A DNA stretch of 53,651 bases. It comes from SBBG01 sp033717875 (GTDB taxonomy: Bacteria; Pseudomonadota; Gammaproteobacteria; Ga0077554; Ga007554). Each line of letters opens with the position of its first letter. Position 1 is the stretch's first letter. The position numbers and the translations under genes are program-made. Shown here piece after piece: positions 1-6,555 of this stretch. The notes beneath the pieces are model-generated. The model worked only from the letters and a program-made list of their open reading frames with translations, made no database searches and was not told the origin of the DNA. The stretch spans positions 1 through 53,651 of the forward strand of contig JADDKJ010000022.1 in the NCBI GenBank assembly GCA_033717875.1. Reading direction: 5' to 3'.

Positions 1-180
1 ATTGTTGCCTGGGCCCAGACCCGCCAGACCAACGGCTTCCTGGAGGCACTCAATGGGCTGTTTCAATCCGCCAAGCGCAAGGCGCGCGGCTACGGCAAAT
101 TCAGCACGATCCGTACCGTGATCTTCCTGATCGCCGGAAAGCTCGACTTCTCGAAGCTTAATCCCCATGTGGCGCGCTAA
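1..180 (+). CDS. ISL3 family transposase, C-terminal fragment (5' end outside window)
   Basis: The last 59 codons of a DDE transposase are open from base 1 to a TAA at 178-180. The peptide has the ISL3 C-terminal signature: a T-N-G-F-L-E-A-L-N segment carrying the acidic residue of the catalytic core, then a basic K-R-K-A-R-G-Y-G stretch, then I-F-L-I-A-G-K-L-D. The protein would cut and join the IS ends. Only the C-terminus is visible, so whether this copy is intact cannot be judged. Confidence 0.85.
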   Translation: MVAWAQTRQTNGFLEALNGLFQSAKRKARGYGKFSTIRTVIFLIAGKLDFSKLNPHVAR

Positions 181-203
181 CCCACTCGAATTTCAAAAGA
201 GCC
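1..203 (+). mobile_element. Right end of an ISL3-family insertion sequence
   Basis: The first 203 bases are the 3' part of a transposase gene followed directly by a terminal inverted repeat ending in AAGAGCC at 203. Read outward-in, the repeat starts GGCTCTT, typical of ISL3-family ends. It matches 20 of 26 positions with the IS end at 53525. The stop codon of the transposase lies inside the inverted repeat. The element ends 8 bases before the stop codon of the Hsp20 gene, so it has probably displaced that gene's native terminator. The left part of the element lies outside the window. Confidence 0.85.
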
Positions 204-211
204 CCCTATGA

Positions 212-646
212 TCAAGCTATCGGGAGCTTCTTGACCGCCGCTGCCGCTTTTTTGGGCAGCGTGAGCATGAGCACGCCATCGGCGAATTTCGCCTGGCTTT
301 CCGCTTCATTGATATCCTGGTCTAATGTGAAGCTGCGATAGAGGCTGCCGTAATAACGCTCGCTGCGCACCACTTTTTCGCCCTCTTTTTCCTCTTTTTC
401 TTTCTTTACTTCGGCGGTGAGGGTCACCTTGTTGCCGCTGATCGTTATGTTGATGTCCTCTTTTTTCACGCCGGGCAATTCCGCGCGTACCGTATACGCC
501 TTGTCGTCCTCGGATACGTCCATGACGACCCGCGGCTTGGCTTTCAATTCGTAGCGCATGGGCCTGAAAAAATCCTGCATGAAGTCCTCGAAGGCATTTT
601 CGAAGGTCTTGATATCAAAGGGATCGAAACGGGTAATGTTAGCCAT
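212..646 (-). CDS. Small heat shock protein, Hsp20/alpha-crystallin family
   Basis: A 144-residue ATP-independent holdase chaperone that would bind unfolding cytosolic proteins. An N-terminal arm with an F-D-P-F motif is followed by an alpha-crystallin domain from about residue 38: the V-M-D-V-S-E-D start, E-L-P-G-V-K-K-E-D-I near the centre, and the G-V-L-M-L-T-L-P-K end. The C-terminus is short (K-L-P-I-A). The start at 646 was chosen over an upstream in-frame ATG because a GGAGGAG ribosome binding site lies just before it and homology starts there. Transcription is predicted from an FNR/Anr-type class II promoter shared with the divergent dehydrogenase gene, which suggests induction under oxygen limitation. 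The gene runs straight into an ISL3 end. Confidence 0.93.
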   Translation of the reverse strand: MANITRFDPFDIKTFENAFEDFMQDFFRPMRYELKAKPRVVMDVSEDDKAYTVRAELPGVKKEDINITISGNKVTLTAEVKKEKEEKEGEKVVRSERYYGSLYRSFTLDQDINEAESQAKFADGVLMLTLPKKAAAAVKKLPIA

Positions 647-685
647 GTCACTCCTCCATATCTGCAATGAATCCAATTCGAACCG

Positions 686-727
686 CAAGATGACTATACC
701 CCCTCCAAACTGCGGAAACATTGATCT
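686..727 (-). promoter_or_regulatory. Predicted FNR-dependent promoter of the Hsp20 gene
   Basis: On the minus strand a -10 hexamer TATAGT lies at 698-693. A start site seven bases downstream, at about 686, puts the centre of the FNR-type palindrome (727.5) at exactly -41.5, the class II activator position. No good -35 hexamer is seen, as expected when the activator replaces it. The start site is inferred. Confidence 0.65.
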
Positions 728-734
728 AGATCAA
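721..734. promoter_or_regulatory. FNR/Anr-type binding site shared by two divergent promoters
   Basis: The sequence TTGATCTAGATCAA is a perfect 14-bp palindrome matching the FNR/Anr consensus TTGAT-N4-ATCAA at every defined position. It sits between the divergent Hsp20 and dehydrogenase genes at -41.5 from the predicted start sites of both. That geometry suggests one dimer could activate either promoter when oxygen is low. Confidence 0.8.
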
Positions 735-769
735 ACCATCCCGGAATTTTTATGTGTATGCTTTTCTGA
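728..769 (+). promoter_or_regulatory. Predicted FNR-dependent promoter of the dehydrogenase-like gene
   Basis: On the plus strand a -10 hexamer TATGCT lies at 757-762. A start site at about 769 puts the shared palindrome at -41.5. The leader would be about 28 nt. The arrangement mirrors the minus-strand promoter exactly. The start site is inferred. Confidence 0.6.
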
Positions 770-796
770 AATTCAAGAGCGTCGCTTACACACGGC

Positions 797-1822
797 ATGA
801 CCGCAAACATCACCTTCTTCGACGTGACCGAGGACCAGTACCTGCCGCTGCGCAGGGCGCTTTATGCCTATCCCTTCTGGGAGGTGCGCCTGGTGGGCGA
901 ACCGCTCAGACTGGCGAATGCCGCTCTGGCACAAAACAACGCGGTGATATCTATCGCGGCTGGCACACCTGTCACCGCCGAACTCCTCGACAAGCTTCCC
1001 GCGTTGCGTCTGGTGGCGACACGCTCGTCCAACTGCGATCACATCGACCTCGATGCCGCGGCGCAGCGCGGTGTGGCCGTTTGCCATGCGCCGGAAAACA
1101 CCGGCCTTGCCTGCGCCGAGTATGCCTTCGGCCTGCTGATCGCCCTGATGCGGCGGCTGCCCGCCACGCTGCAACGATGCCAGAGCGGCAATTTTTCCCG
1201 TGCCGGACTGACCGGCGGGGATTTGCAGGGCAAGGCGCTGGGACTGCTCGGCACGGATTCCTCCGCCGCTCACATGATGCGTTTTGCAAATGCCTTCGGC
1301 ATGCGTGTCATCGTCTGCGACCCGATGTCAAACCTGGCGCCTCGCCAGGATGACGGCGTAGTCTATCTCGATGTGGAGGATTTTTTGCCCGAAGCGGATG
1401 CGCTCAGCATCCACCTGCCATATCATCGCGCAACCCATCACCTCCTCGACGAGACGCGGTTACGGATGCTGAAACCGGGGTCCATGCTGATCAACGTCTC
1501 GCACGGCGGAATCATCGACAGCCGGGCGCTGGCGCGGCTGCAAGCGGAGGGGCACTTCGGCGGACTGGCGCTGGACTGTTTCGAAGGGGATACGATCTGG
1601 CTCAATGCCCAGGCGCCCCTGCCACGCGGGCTGCCACCCCATCACCTGGAACAGGCGCTGCACAATTTCCAGTTGCAATTGAGCGATAACGTCATCCTCA
1701 CACCACACAATGCGAACAATTCCCACGAGTCGCTGAACCGCAGTATAGCAACGACACTGGACAACATCGCGGCCTTTTTCGCGGGAAAACCGCGGAATCT
1801 GGCTACCACGCCGCCGGATTGA
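797..1822 (+). CDS. D-2-hydroxyacid dehydrogenase (D-lactate dehydrogenase-like), probably degenerate
   Basis: A 341-residue protein with the family fold: substrate-side domain in the N- and C-terminal thirds and a central Rossmann domain from about residue 105 to 300. It resembles LdhA-type fermentative D-lactate dehydrogenases (F-G-M-R-V-I-V-C-D-P after the nucleotide loop; L-T-P-H near 304). Key residues are altered. The dinucleotide loop, normally G-x-G-x-x-G, reads G152-T-D-S-S-A157. The catalytic Arg of the usual N-x-S-R-G motif is His236. The catalytic Glu (263) and His (304) are kept. Normal NAD-linked catalysis is therefore doubtful, and a binding or regulatory role is possible. The gene has its own predicted anaerobic promoter divergent from Hsp20. 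The start is an ATG at 797; no strong ribosome binding site is visible. Confidence 0.85.
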   Translation: MTANITFFDVTEDQYLPLRRALYAYPFWEVRLVGEPLRLANAALAQNNAVISIAAGTPVTAELLDKLPALRLVATRSSNCDHIDLDAAAQRGVAVCHAPENTGLACAEYAFGLLIALMRRLPATLQRCQSGNFSRAGLTGGDLQGKALGLLGTDSSAAHMMRFANAFGMRVIVCDPMSNLAPRQDDGVVYLDVEDFLPEADALSIHLPYHRATHHLLDETRLRMLKPGSMLINVSHGGIIDSRALARLQAEGHFGGLALDCFEGDTIWLNAQAPLPRGLPPHHLEQALHNFQLQLSDNVILTPHNANNSHESLNRSIATTLDNIAAFFAGKPRNLATTPPD

Positions 1823-1884
1823 CGGCAACACACCCCACAGCCAATTTTGTCAAATCCCGGCGAATGTGCTAAATACCCGGATAC

Positions 1885-2026
1885 AGGGCGCTTCTAAAAA
1901 TTCGATCAAGGCGCGAGGGCAAGGCGGAAATACGCTCAAAAGCGGAGTGTACACGGAGTACATGAGCATTTTGAGCGTATTTCCAACGCCGTCATCGCGG
2001 CTTCAGCGGATTTTTAGAAGCGCCCT
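1885..2026. repeat. 142-bp MITE-like palindromic element
   Basis: The outer arms 1885-1901 and 2010-2026 are perfect 17-bp inverted repeats (AGGGCGCTTCTAAAAAT and its complement). A second perfect 16-bp inverted pair lies inside (1926-1941 and 1969-1984). The whole unit can fold into a long hairpin. It has no coding capacity and lies between the dehydrogenase gene and the LysM-FecR gene. From memory, similar elements with TTTTTAGAAG ends are scattered through proteobacterial genomes. Non-autonomous mobility is inferred. Confidence 0.75.
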
Positions 2027-2053
2027 ACATTTCGGCAACGCGGGATCCTGTCC

Positions 2054-3727
2054 ATGTCCACCAGTTATTGTCCTCCGCAAAACGCAGCTACGCGCAAACG
2101 TGGCCTGCTTGGTTTCTGCCTGCTCGCAGGGCTGCTGTTGACGGCGCACGCCCGGGCGGAGACGACGGACTGGATCTATACCGTTCGTTCCGGCGATACG
2201 CTGATCGGCATATCGAACAATTATCTGGTGCAACCCCGCAACTGGGTGAAACTGCAAAAGATCAACCGCGTCGCCAACCCGCACCGGATGCCCCCGGGCA
2301 TGGCGCTGCGCATTCCCGTCGAGTGGTTGAAACGGCGGATGCTGACGGCGGAGGTCGTGCGCGTTCAGGGAAGCGCGGAAGTCGTTCCCGCGCAGGGTAG
2401 CGAGCCGCTCGCTGTCGAGACGGGTCGTATGCTGAATAACGGCGATCGGATCCGCACCGGCGCAAACAGCAACCTCACGCTGCGTTTTGCCGATGGTTCG
2501 CGCCTGATGGTGATGGAAAACAGCCGTCTGACGCTGGAAACCATGACGGCCTACGGACAATCCGGGGTAACGAACACCCGTGCCCGTCTGGAGAGCGGGC
2601 AGATCGAAACGCAGGTCACGCCACGGAAGGGGCCGGCGGCGCGTTATGAAGTCATCACCCCGGCGATCGCCATTGGCGTGCGCGGCACGGATTTTCGGGT
2701 CAGCGCCGATGAGCATATCAAGACATCCCGCAGCGAGGTGTTGGAAGGCGCGGTGGCAGCCGAAGCGGCGGGCGCGCGACTCGCCGTTCCCGCCGGCTTC
2801 GGCACGCTGGCGGAGGCCGGCAAGCCGCCGATTCCTCCCAAGGCATTGTTGAAAGCCCCGGACTTGTCCGGGACGGCGACTTTGCTGCAACGGCTGCCGC
2901 TGCGTTTCAAATGGACGGCCCTCGAAGGCGCGGCCGCTTATCGCGCCCAGGTCTTCGCCGATCCGGATTTCCAGAATCTGCTGCTGGATGGCGCGTTCAA
3001 GAACAACGAGGCGAAGTGGGCGGATCTGCCGGACGGCCATTATTTTCTGCGCGTGCGCGCCACCGACGAGCAGGGTCTCGAAGGGCTGAACGCCGGACAT
3101 GCGTTCAGGCTCAAGGCGCGTCCCGAACCGCCGTTTCTCAGCGTCCCGGCGGACAAGGGCAAAGTCTATGGCGACACGGCGCAATTCCAGTGGAGCGCAT
3201 CCAGCCAGGCCAGCACCTATCATTTTCAGCTCGCCGCCGATGAAGGTTTCACGCGTCTGGCGGACGACACCCCCGGTCTGAAAGACATTCAACATGCCGC
3301 CACCCGCCTGACGCCCGGCGAGTATTACTGGCGCGTCGCCAGCCGCACCGCAAGCGGCGATGAAGGTCCGTTCAGCGATACGCAGTCCTTCACCATGAAA
3401 GCGATTCCTCCCCCGCCGGGCGCCGCCACCACCAAGGTGGGCGACAAGGACATCGAGTTTCAATGGCCGGCGGGCGAAGCGGGCCAAACGTACCAGTTCC
3501 AGTTGGCGCGTGACAAAGACTTCAATACCATCCACGCCGACCAGACCTTGGCCGAACCGCGCATCACCCTTCCCAAGCCGGCCGCAGGCGATTATTTCAT
3601 GCGCGTGAGGACGATCGACGCCGACGGCTTCGCCGGCCCCTTCGGTGCGGTTCAACAATTCAATGTGCCGCGCAACATACCCTGGTGGCTGATCATCCCC
3701 GTGCTGCTCTTCCCGCTGGCGCCTTAG
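2054..3727 (+). CDS. LysM and FecR domain envelope protein with fibronectin-like repeats
   Basis: A 557-residue exported protein. A signal peptide (about residues 1-35, ending A-R-A) precedes a LysM domain (about 43-88, starting Y-T-V-R-S-G-D-T-L), which binds peptidoglycan. A FecR-type domain follows (about 105-215: G-D-R-I-R-T-G, F-A-D-G-S, and T-P-A-I-A-I-G-V-R-G-T-D-F). Three fibronectin-III-like repeats then occupy about 265-545, each with a Y-x-F/A-Q-V/L-A core and a Y-F/Y-W-R-V element. A hydrophobic C-terminal segment may anchor it. The next gene, a CHASE2 kinase, starts 12 bases later. FecR proteins are often found beside CHASE2 sensors, so this protein probably feeds a periplasmic or wall signal to it. 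Confidence 0.88.
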   Translation: MSTSYCPPQNAATRKRGLLGFCLLAGLLLTAHARAETTDWIYTVRSGDTLIGISNNYLVQPRNWVKLQKINRVANPHRMPPGMALRIPVEWLKRRMLTAEVVRVQGSAEVVPAQGSEPLAVETGRMLNNGDRIRTGANSNLTLRFADGSRLMVMENSRLTLETMTAYGQSGVTNTRARLESGQIETQVTPRKGPAARYEVITPAIAIGVRGTDFRVSADEHIKTSRSEVLEGAVAAEAAGARLAVPAGFGTLAEAGKPPIPPKALLKAPDLSGTATLLQRLPLRFKWTALEGAAAYRAQVFADPDFQNLLLDGAFKNNEAKWADLPDGHYFLRVRATDEQGLEGLNAGHAFRLKARPEPPFLSVPADKGKVYGDTAQFQWSASSQASTYHFQLAADEGFTRLADDTPGLKDIQHAATRLTPGEYYWRVASRTASGDEGPFSDTQSFTMKAIPPPPGAATTKVGDKDIEFQWPAGEAGQTYQFQLARDKDFNTIHADQTLAEPRITLPKPAAGDYFMRVRTIDADGFAGPFGAVQQFNVPRNIPWWLIIPVLLFPLAP

Positions 3728-3739
3728 CGGATAAGCACT

Positions 3740-6103
3740 GTGCGGTTATTGTTCGCGGTCTGCCTGGCGCTGTCGATCACCGCGCTGATTGGTCAGACGG
3801 TATCCTACCGGCAAATGGATCTGTGGCTGGCGGAGAATATCCAGCAACCATTGATCGCCAAAAAATTTCACTTCACCGACACGGTGATCGTCGATGTCAA
3901 TGAAGAATCCATGGCCCGCCTCGCCGTCGATTTCGGGCCGTGGCCCTATCAACGTGACATCTATGACCTCGTTACCGGCTATCTCAAGGATGCTGGCGCC
4001 AAAAGCGTGGTTTACGACATTCTATTTTCCGAACCGCGCGGAGGAGACGAACGATTCGCCACCGCCATCCAGCAAGCCGGCAATGTCGTGCTGCCCGGCG
4101 TGGCGCTGCCGCTGGCGCCACGCCGGGACGCCGCCTATCACGCCCAGTTGTCGTCACTGGCGTGGCCGGTCGCCAAAACCGTCCGCGCCAGGCGCTGGGA
4201 CGACATCACGCTGCCGCGCGCGGAATTCACCCCGCCTGACCCGGTCGTGAAATTCGGCGTGATCAACGTCGTTCCCGATCCCGAGGACGGCATACTGCGC
4301 CGTGTGCCGCTGCTGCATGAGACCTACGGCCGCCATCTGCCCACTCTGGCGCTGGCAGCGCTGTTCACCCATCAGCCTTACCCGGAAGTGAGCCATGCCC
4401 CGGCCGAGGGCATGATGCGCGTCGGACAGTACGTCTGGCCGGTCACCGGCAAGGGCGAAGTGCTGCTGCAACATCCCGCGAACCGTGACGCCTTCCCGGT
4501 CATGCCCTTTTACCGGCTGGTGTTCGCCGCCCTCGGCGCGCCGGGTTATCAAATCGACCCGGCCGAACTGCGCGGCAAGACGGTGTTTGTCGGCAGCACC
4601 ACCGCGGTGCTCGGCGACCACGTTCCCACACCGCAAGGAACGGTTCCCGGCCTGCACATCCTGGCGCTGACTTACCAGAATCTGGCGCAGAATCTGGTGC
4701 TGCGTCCACCGCGTTTCGGCTGGAATCTGTTGCTGACGGCGATCGGCATCGCCTTTCCGCTGCTCGCCTGGCACCGCCGTTTTCAAAGGGCTTTTTCCAT
4801 GACCCTGCTTACGGCCTCCGGCATGGCGCTGATCTATCTGATCAGCCTCGGCCTGCTGGCCTTGCTCAAGCAGCAAAGCGCGCTGCTGTTCGCGCTTTCC
4901 AGCAGCTTCACACTTTATCTGATACTGGTGTTGTCGCGCCTCAAAACGCTCTATGACGAGAAGCAGCGCCTATATTATGAAAAGCAGGCCGCCGAAGAGG
5001 CCAACCAGCTCAAAAGTAAATTCCTCTCGCACATCACTCACGAACTGCGCACGCCGCTGACGGCGATCATGGGCTTCAACCGCCTGATCGGCGAGGATCG
5101 GTCACTCTCCGCGCCATCGAGAAAATATGTCAAAACCGTTGATCAGAACAGTGAACACCTGCTGAGATTGATCAATAATCTGCTCGACCAGGCCAAGATC
5201 GAGGCCGGCCAGATGGAGTTGGACATTCGCCCGACAGCGATACGCAACATGATCGACAAAGTGATAGAGGCGCTGGAGATACAAGCGGCAACCAAAGGGC
5301 TGGAACTGAAAGCCGACTATGACACCGCCTTGCCGCCGGGGCTGATGATCGACGGCTTCCGTCTGCGCCAAATCCTCATCAACCTCACCGGCAATGCCCT
5401 GAGATTCACCGCGCAAGGGCATATCCATCTCAAGGCATCGTGGGAAAACGACTGGCTCGCCATCGCCGTGGAAGACACCGGGCCGGGCATGCCACAACAG
5501 GCGCTGGACAGAATCTTTGAGTCCTTTCAGCAGGCCGACACCTCGGTGGCGGCGACTCATGGCGGCACTGGCCTGGGCCTGACCATCAGCCGCAACCTGG
5601 CGCATTTGATGGGCGGGACAATTGCCGTCGAATCGACACTGGGCAAGGGTTCGACGTTCCTTGTGCGCCTGCCCGCGCCCCGCGCCACGCTGCCCGGCGA
5701 GACAACAGCATCGGCCGCGCCGCCTGTGGCGGAGGAAACATTGACGGGACGCGTGCTGCTGGCCGACGACTCCGAGGACGCGCGCGCCTTGTTCATGAAT
5801 TATTTCAGCCGATGGGGACTGGACGCCCTCTACGCCGAAAATGGCGGGCAGGCGGTGGAGATGGCGCTTGCCGAGCAACCGGACATGGTGCTGATGGACA
5901 TCGAAATGCCGGACATGGGCGGCGAGGAAGCCCTGAAACGGCTACGCCGGCAGGGCTATACCCAACCCGTGGTAGCCCTCACCGCGCATGCCGGACAAGA
6001 CATGCACCAAGCGCTGATCGATGCCGGCTTCGACGGCTGCCTGCCCAAGCCGATCAAGCGCGAGGCATTGCGCGGTGCGATTGCCGCGATATTGCAAAAG
6101 TGA
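3740..6103 (+). CDS. CHASE2 hybrid sensor histidine kinase with receiver domain
   Basis: A 787-residue inner-membrane sensor kinase. One N-terminal membrane segment leads into a periplasmic CHASE2 domain (about 25-320), then about three membrane helices (326-400), a short linker, and a dimerisation/phosphoacceptor domain with His434 in H-E-L-R-T-P. The ATPase domain has N-L-T-G-N-A-L-R-F, E-D-T-G-P-G-M and G-G-T-G-L-G-L boxes. A C-terminal receiver domain has acidic residues D676-D677, phosphoacceptor Asp720 (M-D-I-E-M-P) and the K-P-I motif. The start is a GTG at 3740, 12 bases after the LysM-FecR gene. A separate Hpt gene follows, completing a His-Asp-His relay. No output regulator with a DNA-binding domain is seen nearby. 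Confidence 0.92.
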   Translation: MRLLFAVCLALSITALIGQTVSYRQMDLWLAENIQQPLIAKKFHFTDTVIVDVNEESMARLAVDFGPWPYQRDIYDLVTGYLKDAGAKSVVYDILFSEPRGGDERFATAIQQAGNVVLPGVALPLAPRRDAAYHAQLSSLAWPVAKTVRARRWDDITLPRAEFTPPDPVVKFGVINVVPDPEDGILRRVPLLHETYGRHLPTLALAALFTHQPYPEVSHAPAEGMMRVGQYVWPVTGKGEVLLQHPANRDAFPVMPFYRLVFAALGAPGYQIDPAELRGKTVFVGSTTAVLGDHVPTPQGTVPGLHILALTYQNLAQNLVLRPPRFGWNLLLTAIGIAFPLLAWHRRFQRAFSMTLLTASGMALIYLISLGLLALLKQQSALLFALSSSFTLYLILVLSRLKTLYDEKQRLYYEKQAAEEANQLKSKFLSHITHELRTPLTAIMGFNRLIGEDRSLSAPSRKYVKTVDQNSEHLLRLINNLLDQAKIEAGQMELDIRPTAIRNMIDKVIEALEIQAATKGLELKADYDTALPPGLMIDGFRLRQILINLTGNALRFTAQGHIHLKASWENDWLAIAVEDTGPGMPQQALDRIFESFQQADTSVAATHGGTGLGLTISRNLAHLMGGTIAVESTLGKGSTFLVRLPAPRATLPGETTASAAPPVAEETLTGRVLLADDSEDARALFMNYFSRWGLDALYAENGGQAVEMALAEQPDMVLMDIEMPDMGGEEALKRLRRQGYTQPVVALTAHAGQDMHQALIDAGFDGCLPKPIKREALRGAIAAILQK

Positions 6104-6127
6104 TCACCGCATCGCAAGATATGACGC

Positions 6128-6427
6128 ATGGACAAGCTCATCGTGCATGTGGATGCTGATCTTCAGGATCTCCTGCCGACCTATCTCGCCCGGCGGCGAC
6201 AGGATGTCGCCACCCTCACGCAAGCGCTGAACCGCGGCGACTACGAAGCGATCCGCGTTATCGGGCACAACATGAAAGGCACCGGCAGCGGCTATGGATT
6301 GGAGGTCGTCGGCCGGGTCGGAGATGAACTGGAACAAGCCGCGCCGCAACACGATACCCAGGCTATCGTCACCCTGATCAACCGGCTGGACGATTACCTC
6401 CGGCGGCTTGAAGTCGTGTTCGATTGA
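6128..6427 (+). CDS. Stand-alone Hpt phosphotransfer protein
   Basis: A 99-residue helical protein carrying the Hpt motif I-G-H-N-M-K-G-T-G-S-G-Y-G with phosphoacceptor His47. It would take a phosphoryl group from the receiver domain of the upstream CHASE2 hybrid kinase and pass it to an unlinked response regulator. It lies 24 bases after the kinase gene and is the last gene before a predicted terminator, so the three genes probably form one operon. Confidence 0.9.
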   Translation: MDKLIVHVDADLQDLLPTYLARRRQDVATLTQALNRGDYEAIRVIGHNMKGTGSGYGLEVVGRVGDELEQAAPQHDTQAIVTLINRLDDYLRRLEVVFD

Positions 6428-6432
6428 GGACG

Positions 6433-6466
6433 GCTCTGAATGAGCCCATCGCGGAATTCTCAAAGC
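6433..6466. repeat. 34-bp imperfect inverted repeat, copy 1
   Basis: The segment starts GCTCTGAAT and ends GAATTCTCAAAGC. It has the same length and clearly similar sequence as the segment at 32712-32745. Here the arms pair less well. It lies just after the Hpt gene. Confidence 0.5.
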
Positions 6467-6511
6467 AGGGTACTTCGCCGCTGCTCTGTCGCGCTGCGGA
6501 GCAAAACCAAG

Positions 6512-6554
6512 GGCGCACTTCCCTGTGCGCCTGTTCGCCGCGGTCGGCGTTTTT
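6512..6554 (+). terminator. Rho-independent terminator of the phosphorelay operon
   Basis: A first hairpin pairs GGCGCAC (6512-6518) with GTGCGCC (6525-6531). It is followed by CGCCG-cggt-CGGCG (6536-6549) and a run of five T. It ends two bases before the stop codon of the convergent TonB receptor gene. Confidence 0.7.
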
Positions 6555-6555
6555 C

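Noticed and set aside
2003..3658. Long leftward open frame (551 codons) over the LysM-FecR gene
   Set aside because: It is a GC-driven shadow: the opposite strand encodes a protein with clear signal peptide, LysM and FecR domains, while this reading is compositionally odd and has no recognisable domain.
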